A stretch of DNA of 64,000 bases from Streptomyces cathayae (GCF_029760955.1 NZ_CP121682.1:2604001-2668000); one strand, 5' to 3'; positions 53,563-63,223 are shown, counted from the stretch's first letter. Program-made: numbers and translations. The notes: a model not told the origin generated them from the letters alone.

Positions 53563-54716
53563 GGAACGAGGACGGGCCGGTGCGGGACGAAGAACGCGGC
53601 ACACGGGGGCTGCCTGCCGAGCGGATGCCGGGCGGTATCGACGGCATCGACGCCATCCCGGAACAGGCCCGGCCCCATCCGGAGGACGACTCCGCTCAGG
53701 CCGGCCCGCCGGGCGGCGGGCAGTCCGGCGGTGCCGCACGGAGTACGCCCGAGGCCGGGCGGCGGCCCGGGGCCTCCCCCGGACACCAGGAAGCCCCGGC
53801 ACGGGCGAGGCCGACGGCGGGGGACGAGGCGAGCGCTCGGGGAAGGGCGACGGGCGGGACGATGAACGAGCACGAGCGACACGCCGAGAGCGAGGTGCCG
53901 CGGACGCCGAGCGCACAGGGCGTCCGGCACACCCCGGTGACGCACGGCGCGCAGCGCGACCCGCAGGACCGCAGCGGGGCACGCGCCTTGTTCCTCGAGC
54001 TGCGCACCCTGCCGGACGGCAGTCCCGAGTACGCGGAGCTGCGCAACCGGCTGGTCCGCATGCATCTGCCGCTCGTCGAGCACCTCGCGCGCCGTTTCCG
54101 CAACCGCGGGGAACCGCTGGACGACCTGACCCAGGTCGCCACCATCGGTCTGATCAAGTCGGTCGACCGCTTCGACCCGGATCGCGGCGTGGAGTTCTCG
54201 ACGTACGCGACCCCGACGGTCGTCGGCGAGATCAAGCGGCACTTCCGCGACAAGGGCTGGGCGGTGCGCGTGCCGCGCCGGCTGCAGGAGCTGCGCCTGT
54301 CGCTGACGACTGCCACCGCCGAGCTCTCGCAACTGCACGGCCGGTCCCCCACGGTGCACGAGCTCGCCGAGAGGCTGGCGATCTCGGAGGAGGAGGTCCT
54401 GGAGGGCCTGGAGTCCGCCAACGCGTACTCCACGCTGTCCCTGGACGTCCCCGACACCGACGACGAGTCCCCGGCGGTCGCCGACACCCTCGGCGCCGAG
54501 GACGAGGCGCTGGAGGGCGTGGAGTACCGGGAGTCGCTCAAGCCGCTGCTGGAGGATCTGCCGCCGCGCGAGAAGCGGATCCTGCTGCTGCGCTTCTTCG
54601 GCAACATGACCCAGTCGCAGATCGCCCAGGAGGTCGGCATCTCGCAGATGCACGTCTCCCGGCTGCTGGCCCGCACGCTGGCGCAGCTGCGCGAGAAGCT
54701 GCTCGTGGAAGAGTGA
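53559..54716 (+). CDS. sigH: RNA polymerase sigma factor SigH (SigF/SigB family)
   Basis: The 385-residue protein has a variable N-terminal extension of about 130 residues, then region 2 (RNRLVRMHLPLVEHLARRFRNRGEPLDDLTQVATIGLIKSVDRFDPDRGVEFSTYATPTVVGEIKRHFRDKGWAVRVPRRLQ), region 3 and region 4 (PPREKRILLLRFFGNMTQSQIAQEVGISQMHVSRLLARTLAQLR). GTG 53559 overlaps ushX. An internal ATG at 53862 (MNEHERHAE) is a likely second start, since S. coelicolor SigH is made in several sizes. It controls osmotic stress and development genes. Confidence 0.92.
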   Translation: MRNEDGPVRDEERGTRGLPAERMPGGIDGIDAIPEQARPHPEDDSAQAGPPGGGQSGGAARSTPEAGRRPGASPGHQEAPARARPTAGDEASARGRATGGTMNEHERHAESEVPRTPSAQGVRHTPVTHGAQRDPQDRSGARALFLELRTLPDGSPEYAELRNRLVRMHLPLVEHLARRFRNRGEPLDDLTQVATIGLIKSVDRFDPDRGVEFSTYATPTVVGEIKRHFRDKGWAVRVPRRLQELRLSLTTATAELSQLHGRSPTVHELAERLAISEEEVLEGLESANAYSTLSLDVPDTDDESPAVADTLGAEDEALEGVEYRESLKPLLEDLPPREKRILLLRFFGNMTQSQIAQEVGISQMHVSRLLARTLAQLREKLLVEE

Positions 54717-54814
54717 ACGAGGAGTGAGCCGCCCCGCGGTGGAACGAGCCGCCGCATGGCGGGAGCGAACAGCAGCGGCGCCCGGACGGCAACGGCGGCT
54801 CGGGAGGCGGGGAG

Positions 54815-55255
54815 CTACTTCTCGGCGCTTCCGGGTCCCCGGATGCCGAGGGCCCGGGTCGTCTCGGGGTTGAGCAGCAGCACCAGGGCCGTCACGGCCA
54901 CCACCGCGAGCACGATCCCCGCCGGGATGGCCACACTGTCGGACTGCAGCAGGTTGTAGGCCACCGGCAGCGCCAGGAGCTGGGTGATGACGGCCGGGCC
55001 GCGGCTCCAGCCCTTGCGGCCGAGCAGCCCGCGCGCGGCGAGCAGCGGCAGCAGTGCGAGCAGCACCAGCGTGAGTCCGCCGGTGACGGCCTGCTGTCGG
55101 TCGTCCGGCTGGCCGGTGAGCCCGCGGACCAGCATCCAGACCCCGCCGGCCAGCAGGCCCAGCCCCTCCAGGGCGGTGAGCCCCGCGGCGTACGTCAGTC
55201 GGCGCGGGCGGGGGCCCGCGGCGTCCGGAGTGGTGGGGGTCTGCTCGCTGCTCAC
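54815..55255 (-). CDS. Four-helix membrane protein of unknown function
   Basis: The 146-residue protein has four hydrophobic helices: LTALEGLGLLAGGVWMLVRGL, GGLTLVLLALLPLLAARGLL, GPAVITQLLALPVAYNLLQS and PAGIVLAVVAVTALVLLLNP, then RALG. The N-terminus is soluble and Thr/Pro-rich. Similar small membrane proteins sit beside the sigH operon in other streptomycetes. GTG 55255 is chosen by composition; the ribosome-binding site is weak. Confidence 0.75.
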   Translation of the reverse strand: MSSEQTPTTPDAAGPRPRRLTYAAGLTALEGLGLLAGGVWMLVRGLTGQPDDRQQAVTGGLTLVLLALLPLLAARGLLGRKGWSRGPAVITQLLALPVAYNLLQSDSVAIPAGIVLAVVAVTALVLLLNPETTRALGIRGPGSAEK

Positions 55256-55382
55256 CCCTGAAGGGTAGCCCTCGCCCGTCCACGCCCCCGTGCCGAGGTG
55301 CGCGCCCCGGTGCCACCCGCATCCGTTCCCGATCACCCCTCGGCCTGGGCTCCGGTACCACCCAGTAGGTACCCTGCACCCC

Positions 55383-56351
55383 ATGCGTGCACTTCTCGTG
55401 GTCAATCCGGCGGCAACCACCACGAGTGCGCGTACGCGTGACGTGCTGATCCACGCGCTCGCCAGTGAGATGAAACTGGAAGCGGTGACCACGGAGTACC
55501 GGGGTCACGCGCGGGACCTGGGCCGGCAGGCCGCGGAGAGCGACGACATCGATCTGGTGGTGGCCCTCGGCGGTGACGGCACGGTCAACGAGGTCGTCAA
55601 CGGCCTGCTGCACAACGGCCCCGACCCGGAGCACCTGCCCGGCCTCGCCGTGGTCCCCGGCGGCTCCACCAATGTCTTCGCCCGTGCCCTGGGCCTGCCC
55701 AACCAGCCCGTGGAGGCCACCGGCGTCCTGCTGGACGCGCTGCGCGAGAGCCGTGAGCGCACCGTGGGTCTGGGCCTGACGTCGGGCACGCCGGGGACGG
55801 ACGACGAGGGTGTGCCGCCCCGCTGGTTCACGTTCAACGCGGGGCTGGGCTTCGACGCCGGGGTGGTCGGCCGGGTGGAACAGCACCGTGAGCGGGGCAA
55901 GAAGTCCACTCACGCGCTGTACATGCGTCAGGTGGTGCGCCAACTGCTCGGCGAGCCGCGCCGCCGGCACGGAGTGATAACGCTGGAGCAGCCGGGCGAG
56001 GAACCGGTCACCGATCTGCTGCTCTCCATAGTGTCGAACGCCTCCCCGTGGACGTTTCTCGGCAATCGCCCGATCTACGCGTCACCTAAGGCCTCGTTCG
56101 ATACCGGCCTCGACATCTTCGGTCTGAAGCGGTTGTCCACCGCCGCCGTTGCCCGGTATGGCACCCAGTTGCTCACTTCGTCCCCCGAGCGCGGACCCCG
56201 GGGCAGGCATGTGGTCGCCGGACACGATCTGACCCAGTTCACCTTGCATTCGAAGGTTCCACTGCCCCTCCAGATGGACGGTGACCACCTCGGACTGCGT
56301 ACCAGCGTGACGTTCACAGGCGTTCGCCGTGCACTGCGTGTGATTGTGTGA
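55383..56351 (+). CDS. Diacylglycerol/lipid kinase (DagK family)
   Basis: The 322-residue protein has ALLVVNPAATTTSARTRDVL, the GGDGT motif (LVVALGGDGTVNEVVNGLL), VPGGSTNVFARALGLP and FNAGLGFDAGVVGRVE, the pattern of the DagK/sphingosine kinase family. It phosphorylates diacylglycerol to recycle it into phosphatidic acid. It lies in divergent orientation to the small membrane protein gene. ATG 55383 gives the canonical family N-terminus. Confidence 0.92.
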   Translation: MRALLVVNPAATTTSARTRDVLIHALASEMKLEAVTTEYRGHARDLGRQAAESDDIDLVVALGGDGTVNEVVNGLLHNGPDPEHLPGLAVVPGGSTNVFARALGLPNQPVEATGVLLDALRESRERTVGLGLTSGTPGTDDEGVPPRWFTFNAGLGFDAGVVGRVEQHRERGKKSTHALYMRQVVRQLLGEPRRRHGVITLEQPGEEPVTDLLLSIVSNASPWTFLGNRPIYASPKASFDTGLDIFGLKRLSTAAVARYGTQLLTSSPERGPRGRHVVAGHDLTQFTLHSKVPLPLQMDGDHLGLRTSVTFTGVRRALRVIV

Positions 56352-56670
56352 GCGGAAAAGGCTAAAGTCCTTTCACTCGAACGTTTAGGCCAGGATCCAC
56401 CCCATGGAAGTACGGCTGTGACCTAGTCGACACCGATGAATCAAAAAAAACTTTCCGGAAGGGGTTGTATCCGCCGCCGAGGTTTGCGAGTCTCTACATG
56501 GCGATCGGGACGGCCCGCAGCATCGGCCTCCACGAACCGCCGGAACCCCCCTTCAATCCAAGGACCACGCCAGCGAACCTGGCGCTCGGCCCTTCACTTG
56601 TTGGGGGATTCGTGAAAGCGTTCACATTCACAAGCCATCGTGTAGTTCACACCAAGGAGAGGTAGCAGCC
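56352..56670 (+). other. Long upstream region of wblE
   Basis: A 319-nt region without a credible gene. Part is conspicuously AT-richer than its surroundings, with an 8-A run at 56443-56450 and the segment GTATCCGCCGCCGAGGTTTG. It must carry the wblE promoter(s), with a long 5' leader. The stretch GGGGGATTCGTGAAAGCGTT (56603-56622) looks like a second promoter region. Confidence 0.5.
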
Positions 56671-56928
56671 ATGGACTGGCGTCACAACGCCGTTTGCCGC
56701 GAGGAAGACCCCGAGCTCTTCTTCCCCATCGGCAACACCGGTCCTGCGCTGCTGCAGATCGAGGAAGCCAAGGCCGTCTGCCGTCGCTGCCCGGTCATCG
56801 AGAGCTGCCTTCAGTGGGCACTCGAGTCCGGTCAGGACAGCGGCGTCTGGGGTGGTCTCAGCGAGGACGAGCGCCGCGCAATGAAGCGCCGCGCCGCCCG
56901 CAACCGGGCCCGTCAGGCATCCGCCTGA
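56671..56928 (+). CDS. wblE: WhiB-like regulator WblE (iron-sulfur protein)
   Basis: The 85-residue protein has the four conserved cysteines that bind a [4Fe-4S] cluster (C9 in NAVCRE, and CRRCPVIESC, C37, C40, C46), the turn GVWGGLSEDERR and the basic tail RRAARNRARQ. It is the ubiquitous streptomycete WblE (WhiB1-like) and probably partners with sigma region 4. AAGGAGAGG lies upstream. It is followed by a convergent sensor kinase gene with a shared terminator. Confidence 0.95.
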   Translation: MDWRHNAVCREEDPELFFPIGNTGPALLQIEEAKAVCRRCPVIESCLQWALESGQDSGVWGGLSEDERRAMKRRAARNRARQASA

Positions 56929-57070
56929 CAACCCACCCCTGCTGACAGCCTGAGCTTGGCGGCGCGTACAGCGCGTACGCATCTCCCGCCCCCGAGCCGC
57001 AGCACGCAGTTCCCCCGATGCTCCCCCGAGTTCTCGGCTCACCTCGAGCCGGAGGGGAACGCCATCAAAC

Positions 57071-57115
57071 AAGCGAAGAGCCCCGGACCGTTTCCCGGTC
57101 CGGGGCTCTTCGCTT
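57071..57115. terminator. Perfect bidirectional terminator between wblE and the sensor kinase
   Basis: AAGCGAAGAGCCCCGGACCG (57071-57090) pairs perfectly over 20 bp with 57096-57115, loop TTTCC. Confidence 0.95.
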
Positions 57116-57126
57116 GTCACTGTGCG

Positions 57127-58593
57127 TCACTTGTTCATGTCCACCGGGATGTCCAGGATCACCCGGGTGCCCCCTTCCGGGGCCGGGAGCATGTCGAAGG
57201 TGCCGCTCAACTCGCCCTCGACCAGGGTCCGCACGATGTGCAGACCCAGGTTGCCCGCGGTGTGCGGGTCGAAGCCCTCGGGCAGGCCGACGCCGTCGTC
57301 CTGGACGGTGACCAGCAGGCGGGTCTCCTTCGTGGTGCCGCCGCGGACCGCGGTCACCTCGACCGTGCCGGTCTCCCCCTCACGGAAGCCGTGCTCCAGG
57401 GCGTTCTGCAGCACCTCCGTCAGCACCATCGACAGCGGGGTGGCGACCTCGGCGTCGAGTATGCCGAAGCGGCCGGTGCGCCGGCCGGTGACCTTGCCCG
57501 GGGAGATCTCGGCGACCATCGCCAGGACCCGGTCGGCGATCTCGTCGAACTCCACGCGCTCGTCCAGGTTCTGGGAGAGCGTCTCGTGCACGATCGCGAT
57601 GGACCCGACCCGGCGCACCGCCTCCTCCAGCGCCGCGCGGCCGCGCTCGGAACCGATCCGCCGGGCCTGGAGGCGCAGCAGCGCCGCCACCGTCTGGAGG
57701 TTGTTCTTCACCCGGTGGTGGATCTCCCGGATGGTCGCGTCCTTGGTGATCAGCTCGCGTTCGCGGCGGCGAAGTTCGGTGACGTCCCGGAGCAGGACCA
57801 GTGAACCGATGCGGGTTCCCTTCGGTTTGAGCGGGATCGCCCGGAACTGGATGACCACGTTGGTCGCCTCGATCTCGAACTCGCGCGGCGCCCAGCCACT
57901 GGCGACCTTGGCGAGCGCTTCGTCCACCGGCCCGCGGGAAGGGGCCAGTTCGGCGGTGGTCCGGCCGAGATGGTGGCCGACGAGGTCGGCCGCGAGGCCC
58001 AAGCGGTGGTAGGCGGACAGTGCGTTCGGGGAGGCGTACTGGACGATGCCCTCGGCGTCGAGCCGGATCAGCCCGTCACCCACCCGGGGCAGGGCACCCA
58101 TGTCGAGTTGCCGGTCCGCGAACGGAAAGGCTCCGGTGGCGATCATCTGCGCCAGGTCGGAGGCGCTCTGCAGGTAGGTGAGCTCCAGCCTGCTGGGGGT
58201 GCGCACCGTGAGGAGGTTGGTGTTGCGGGCGATGACGCCGAGGACGCGGCCTTCACGCCGTACGGGGATGGACTCGACGCGGACCGGAACCTCCTCGCGC
58301 CACTCCGGGTCGCCCTCCCGTACGATCCGTCCCTCGTCCAGGGCCGCGTCCAGCATGGGCCGGCGGCCTCGCGGGACGAGATGGCCGATCATGTCGTCCT
58401 GGTGCGAGGTCGGGCCGGTGTTGGGCCGCATCTGGGCGACGGAGACATAACGGGTGCCGTCCCGGGTGGGGATCCACAGAACCAGGTCGGCGAAGGACAG
58501 GTCGGAGAGCAGTTGCCACTCCGAGACCAGCAGATGCAGCCACTCGAGGTCGGTGTCGTCGAGCGCCGTGTGCTGGAGTACGAGTTCGTTCAT
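57127..58593 (-). CDS. PdtaS-like sensor histidine kinase
   Basis: The 488-residue soluble kinase has a GAF-like sensor domain (about 10-160), a PAS domain (DGLIRLDAEGIVQYASPNALSAYHRLG...), HisKA_2 (ATIREIHHRVKNNLQTVAALLRLQARRIG, phospho-His in the HH pair) and HATPase_c (LTEVLQNALEHGF, VQDDGVGLPEGFD, GNLGLHIVRTLVEGEL). This matches PdtaS, whose partner PdtaR is an ANTAR RNA-binding regulator encoded elsewhere. ATG 58593 (MNELVLQHT) is the family start; GTG 58629 is an alternative. Confidence 0.92.
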   Translation of the reverse strand: MNELVLQHTALDDTDLEWLHLLVSEWQLLSDLSFADLVLWIPTRDGTRYVSVAQMRPNTGPTSHQDDMIGHLVPRGRRPMLDAALDEGRIVREGDPEWREEVPVRVESIPVRREGRVLGVIARNTNLLTVRTPSRLELTYLQSASDLAQMIATGAFPFADRQLDMGALPRVGDGLIRLDAEGIVQYASPNALSAYHRLGLAADLVGHHLGRTTAELAPSRGPVDEALAKVASGWAPREFEIEATNVVIQFRAIPLKPKGTRIGSLVLLRDVTELRRRERELITKDATIREIHHRVKNNLQTVAALLRLQARRIGSERGRAALEEAVRRVGSIAIVHETLSQNLDERVEFDEIADRVLAMVAEISPGKVTGRRTGRFGILDAEVATPLSMVLTEVLQNALEHGFREGETGTVEVTAVRGGTTKETRLLVTVQDDGVGLPEGFDPHTAGNLGLHIVRTLVEGELSGTFDMLPAPEGGTRVILDIPVDMNK

Positions 58594-58834
58594 GGAGGGC
58601 ACGTCAGCGAGCGTACCGGGGCGTCGCACCCTCCCCCGGAGACACCCGCGGGCCGCGGCGCCTGAGAGGGACCCTCAGCCCTCCCGGCACCGCAGCCCGG
58701 AGCGACATCGGCCGTGGGGTGTGCGGTCCCGGTCGGCCGAGGGTGAGGAACCGGGGCAGTCAGGGCAGAGAGCTCCGGGTCCTCGGTCCGCCTTCCTGTG
58801 CGGGGAAGGCAGGCTGGTGTGCACTGGTACGCAT

Positions 58835-58850
58835 TGTGGACTAGACCACT
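58835..58850. promoter_or_regulatory. DasR-type operator (dre) 1
   Basis: TGTGGACTAGACCACT matches 13 of 16 positions of the dre consensus ACTGGTCTAGACCACT. It lies 410 bp upstream of nagB and 240 bp from the kinase start, so its target is unclear. Confidence 0.7.
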
Positions 58851-58908
58851 ACCCGTGTCCATGCGTCGGGTACTGTTCGCTGTTGTCTTTTCCCGTGCCG
58901 GCTTCTCA

Positions 58909-58986
58909 CGTCGACTTCCTGCGTCGACTTTCGGCGGTGACGTGCAGCGTCGGCTTGCGGCGTCGACTTTCGGCGTCGCGTTTTCC
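58909..58986 (+). repeat. 13-bp tandem array (6 units) upstream of nagB
   Basis: CGTCGACTTCCTG, CGTCGACTTTCGG, CGGTGACGTGCAG, CGTCGGCTTGCGG, CGTCGACTTTCGG and CGTCGCGTTTTCC follow without gaps. Units 2 and 5 are identical. Confidence 0.88.
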
Positions 58987-59179
58987 GTGTCGCGCGGAGG
59001 CGGGTCCGCGGTCGTCCACCGTGCAGCCTATCCCGCGGGAGCGCGGTACGGGACCGGAAAAGCACGGTGATTTCGGCGAGCGGACCGCGACCGTCCCGTC
59101 CTGGGATGCTGGGGTGGGGCCGAGGGCCCGGCACCCGCGGCCTGGGCCCGGGACGGAACCCCGGCTCTGTTAAATTCAT

Positions 59180-59195
59180 ATTGGTCTAAACCACA
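59180..59195 (+). promoter_or_regulatory. DasR-type operator (dre) 2, at the nagB promoter
   Basis: ATTGGTCTAAACCACA matches 13 of 16 positions of the dre consensus. It lies 65 bp before the nagB start, next to the AT-rich GTTAAATTCATATTGG. This is the expected place for DasR repression of nagB. Confidence 0.85.
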
Positions 59196-59260
59196 CGACT
59201 CGCCCGTCCCGTCCGGGGCCGGTCACCAGTCGAGTCCCCTCTCAGATCGGCAGGCTCAGC

Positions 59261-60046
59261 GTGGAAGTTGTCATCGTTCCGGACGCCAAGGCCGGCGGCG
59301 AACTCATCGCCGGGGCCATGGCGCAACTCCTGCGGCGCAAGCCCGACGCCCTGCTCGGCGTGGCCACCGGCTCCACGCCGCTGCCCGTCTACCAGGCACT
59401 GGCCGACCAGGTGCGCTCCGGTGCCGTGGACACCTCCCGGGCGAGGATCGCCCAGCTCGACGAGTATGTGGGGCTGCCCGCCGATCACCCCGAGTCCTAC
59501 CGTTCGGTGGTCCGGCGCGAGGTGCTGGAGCCGCTCGGGATCGGGCCGGACGCCTTCATGGGCCCCGACGGCTCGGCTGAGGACGTGCAGGCCGCGTGCG
59601 AGGCGTACGACAAGGCACTGGGCGAGGCCGGCGGCATCGACCTGCAACTGCTCGGCATCGGGACGGACGGGCACATCGGGTTCAACGAGCCGTGCTCCTC
59701 CCTCGTCTCGCGCACCCGGATCAAGACGCTGACCGAGCAGACCCGGGCGGACAACGCGCGCTTCTTCGAGGGCGACGTCGACCAGGTCCCGCACCACGTC
59801 ATCACCCAGGGCATCGGCACCATCCTGGAGGCCCGCCACCTGGTGCTGCTCGCCACCGGCGAGGGCAAGGCGGACGCGATCGCCGCGACCGTCGAGGGTC
59901 CGCTGGCCGCCGTGTGCCCGGCGTCCGCGCTGCAGCTGCACCCGCACGCCACGGTCGTCGTCGACGAGGCCGCCGCCGGCAAGCTCAAGTTCGCCGACTA
60001 CTTCCGGCACGCCTATGTGAACAAGCCGGACTGGCAGGGGATCTGA
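59261..60046 (+). CDS. nagB: Glucosamine-6-phosphate deaminase
   Basis: The 261-residue protein has the NagB layout: EVVIVPDAKAGGELIAGAMAQLL, LGVATGSTPLPVYQALA (phosphate loop), AQLDEYVGLPADHPESYRSVV (catalytic Asp), LQLLGIGTDGHIGFNEPCSSLVSRTRIKTL and KADAIAATVEGPL. It converts glucosamine-6-phosphate to fructose-6-phosphate and ammonia, the step whose substrate (GlcN-6-P) is the effector of DasR. GTG 59261 start. dasR follows 205 nt downstream in the same direction. Confidence 0.95.
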   Translation: MEVVIVPDAKAGGELIAGAMAQLLRRKPDALLGVATGSTPLPVYQALADQVRSGAVDTSRARIAQLDEYVGLPADHPESYRSVVRREVLEPLGIGPDAFMGPDGSAEDVQAACEAYDKALGEAGGIDLQLLGIGTDGHIGFNEPCSSLVSRTRIKTLTEQTRADNARFFEGDVDQVPHHVITQGIGTILEARHLVLLATGEGKADAIAATVEGPLAAVCPASALQLHPHATVVVDEAAAGKLKFADYFRHAYVNKPDWQGI

Positions 60047-60104
60047 CCGCAGTCCCCGGAAGCGCCATGGGCGTCGTGGGCGCCGGACGCCCGCGGGCCG
60101 CCCT

Positions 60105-60120
60105 GCTGGACTAGACCAGC
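60105..60120 (+). promoter_or_regulatory. DasR-type operator (dre) 3, upstream of dasR
   Basis: GCTGGACTAGACCAGC, a perfect palindrome around CTAG with one mismatch pair, matches 12 of 16 dre consensus positions. It lies 132 bp before the dasR start and suggests autoregulation. Confidence 0.75.
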
Positions 60121-60197
60121 CCCTGCCCCGAGGGTATACAGAGGGGATCACGGAGCGTGCGGGGAACATCCCCGCCCGCAGCCGTGCCACGATGTGA

Positions 60198-61075
<878 letters not shown>

Positions 61076-61238
61076 CGGAGGGATCGGCGGGGGTTTCGCC
61101 GAAGATTCCGCCGCTGTCCGGGCGAGGTTCCGTGGAGTTTAAGTACGCAATCCCCGCGAGGGGTTCCGCCCCGGTCCGCCGCCACCTAGATTTCCTGCGC
61201 GTCAAACAGGCGATCAGTGAGGGGACGGAACCGTTTCT

Positions 61239-61505
61239 ATGTCGCAAGCCCCAGAAACCAGCAGACGGCCGGTGGTGACGCCGATGCGCGTCGTCATCGC
61301 CGTCTGCCTCCTGGCACCGTTCGTGGCCCTGATGTGGGTCGGCTCGTACGCGAAGACCGACCCCGTCCTCATCGGCATCCCGTTCTTCTACTGGTACCAG
61401 ATGCTGTGGGTGCCGGTCTCCGCCTTATTGACGGTGACCGCGTACGCGCTGTGGCGGCGTGATCAGCGCGCCCGCGCGGCCGCGAAGGGCGGTGCGCAGC
61501 GGTGA
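61239..61505 (+). CDS. DUF3311 small membrane protein
   Basis: The 88-residue protein has two membrane helices (MRVVIAVCLLAPFVALMWVGSY and IGIPFFYWYQMLWVPVSALLTVTAYALW) and matches DUF3311, a partner of MctP-like symporters. The stop overlaps the next start (GTGA), indicating a two-subunit transporter. Confidence 0.9.
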   Translation: MSQAPETSRRPVVTPMRVVIAVCLLAPFVALMWVGSYAKTDPVLIGIPFFYWYQMLWVPVSALLTVTAYALWRRDQRARAAAKGGAQR

Positions 61506-63142
61506 ACGGCGGCGTGAACGGCGGCGTGAACGGCGTGGCACTCGCCGTCTTCATCTTCTTCTTCGTCCTCGTCACGGCGATGGGCTTTCTGGCCGCCCGC
61601 TGGCGCAGGGCCGCGAACGAGCACAGCCTCGACGAATGGGGCCTGGGCGGCCGGTCGTTCGGCACCTGGGTCACCTGGTTCCTGCTCGGCGGCGACCTGT
61701 ACACGGCGTACACCTTCGTGGCCGTACCGGCGGCGATCTACGCGGCCGGCGCGGCGGGCTTCTTCGCGGTGCCGTACACGATCCTCGTGTACCCGCTGAT
61801 CTTCACCTTCCTGCCCCGGCTGTGGTCGGTTTCGCACAAGCACGGCTATGTGACGACGTCCGACTTCGTGCGCGGCCGGTTCGACTCGAAGGGGCTGTCG
61901 CTGGCGGTGGCGCTCACCGGCATCCTGGCGACGATGCCGTACATCGCGCTCCAACTGGTCGGTATCCAGGCGGTGCTGGACGTGATGGGGGTCGGCGGCG
62001 GAGAGAGCACCCACTGGTTCGTCAAGGACCTGCCGCTGCTGATCGCCTTCGGCGTGCTGGCGGCGTACACGTACTCGTCGGGTCTGCGGGCCCCCGCGCT
62101 GATCGCTTTCGTGAAGGACACGCTGATCTACCTCGTGATCGCGGTGGCGATCATCTACATCCCGATCAAGCTGGGCGGCTTCGACGTCGTCTTCGCCAAG
62201 GCCAGTGAGGCGTACCGCGAGACCAACCCGGCCACCGGCGCACCGCGCGGTTCGCTGGTGCCGGGCGAGGCGGGGCAGTGGACCTACGCCACGCTGGCGC
62301 TGGGTTCGGCGCTCGCGCTGTTCATGTACCCGCACTCGATCACCGCGACGCTGTCCTCACGCAGCCGTGAGGTGATCCGCCGCAACACCACGATCCTGCC
62401 GCTGTACTCGCTGATGCTGGGCCTGCTGGCGCTGCTCGGTTTCATGGCGATCGCGGCCGGGGTCGATGTCGACAACGGGCAGCTGGCGATCCCGCAGTTG
62501 TTCGAGAACATGTTCCCGGACTGGTTCGCCGGGGTGGCCTTCGCGGCGATCGGCATCGGTGCGCTGGTACCGGCGGCGATCATGTCGATCGCGGCCGCGA
62601 ACCTGTTCACCCGCAACATCTACAAGGACTTCCTCAAGCCCGACGCGACACCCGCGCAGGAGACCCAGGTCTCCAAGGTGGTCTCGCTCCTGGTGAAGGT
62701 GGGTGCACTGGTCTTCGTCCTCACCATGGACAAGACGGTCGCCATCAACTTCCAGCTCCTCGGCGGCATCTGGATCCTGCAGACCTTCCCGGCGCTGGTG
62801 GGCGGCCTGTTCACCCGCTGGTTCCACCGCTGGGCGCTGCTCGGCGGCTGGGCGGTCGGCATGGTCTACGGCACGGTCGCGGCGTACGGGGTGGCCTCGC
62901 CGACGCAGAAGCACTTCGGCGGGTCCGCGAAGGAGATCCCGGGGATCGGCGAGATCGGCTACATCGGCCTCACCGCCTTCGTGCTCAATGTCGTGGTCAC
63001 GGTCGTGCTGACCTTCCTCATGAGGGCACTCAAGGCGCCCGAGGGCATCGACCGGACCAGGCCGGAGGACTACACGGCGGACGCGGGCGACCCCGGCGTC
63101 GAGGTGGAGCTCCCGCCGGCCACGGCGGGCAGCGCCCACTGA
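61502..63142 (+). CDS. Sodium:solute symporter (monocarboxylate/MctP type)
   Basis: The 546-residue protein has 13 or so membrane helices and SSS motifs: LGGRSFGTWVTWFLLGGDLYTAYTF, WSVSHKHGYVTTSDFVRGRFDSKGLS, SALALFMYPHSITATLSSRSREVIRRNTTILPLYSLML, GALVPAAIMSIAAANLFTRNIYKDFLKP. The family takes up carboxylates or similar solutes with sodium. The start codons repeat: GTGAACGGCGGC occurs twice and GTGAACGGC once more, so several in-frame GTGs (61502, 61514, 61526) can serve. Confidence 0.92.
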   Translation: MNGGVNGGVNGVALAVFIFFFVLVTAMGFLAARWRRAANEHSLDEWGLGGRSFGTWVTWFLLGGDLYTAYTFVAVPAAIYAAGAAGFFAVPYTILVYPLIFTFLPRLWSVSHKHGYVTTSDFVRGRFDSKGLSLAVALTGILATMPYIALQLVGIQAVLDVMGVGGGESTHWFVKDLPLLIAFGVLAAYTYSSGLRAPALIAFVKDTLIYLVIAVAIIYIPIKLGGFDVVFAKASEAYRETNPATGAPRGSLVPGEAGQWTYATLALGSALALFMYPHSITATLSSRSREVIRRNTTILPLYSLMLGLLALLGFMAIAAGVDVDNGQLAIPQLFENMFPDWFAGVAFAAIGIGALVPAAIMSIAAANLFTRNIYKDFLKPDATPAQETQVSKVVSLLVKVGALVFVLTMDKTVAINFQLLGGIWILQTFPALVGGLFTRWFHRWALLGGWAVGMVYGTVAAYGVASPTQKHFGGSAKEIPGIGEIGYIGLTAFVLNVVVTVVLTFLMRALKAPEGIDRTRPEDYTADAGDPGVEVELPPATAGSAH

Positions 63143-63160
63143 CGCCGTACAGCGCGCTCG

Positions 63161-63200
63161 GGGCAGCGGGCCGCCGGAAAAAATCGGCGGCCCGCTGCCC
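63161..63200 (+). terminator. Hairpin terminator of the symporter gene
   Basis: GGGCAGCGGGCCGCCG (63161-63176) pairs perfectly over 16 bp with 63185-63200; the 8-nt loop is GAAAAAAT. Confidence 0.93.
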
Positions 63201-63223
63201 TGCCCGTCGGGCACACTCGCGCC

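Larger units (their letters stand above)
58594..59260. other. 667-nt gap between the kinase gene and nagB
   Basis: No credible protein gene. It holds two DasR-type sites, a 13-bp tandem array and a possible long stem (CCGTCCCG 59091-59098 with CGGGACGG 59149-59156). A non-coding RNA gene is possible here; S. coelicolor has an sRNA (scr5239) adjacent to the equivalent kinase gene, but I cannot align it. Confidence 0.5.

Noticed and set aside
56465..56665. A 66-codon frame upstream of wblE
   Set aside because: No ribosome-binding site, uneven codon use and location in the control region; treated as leader DNA.
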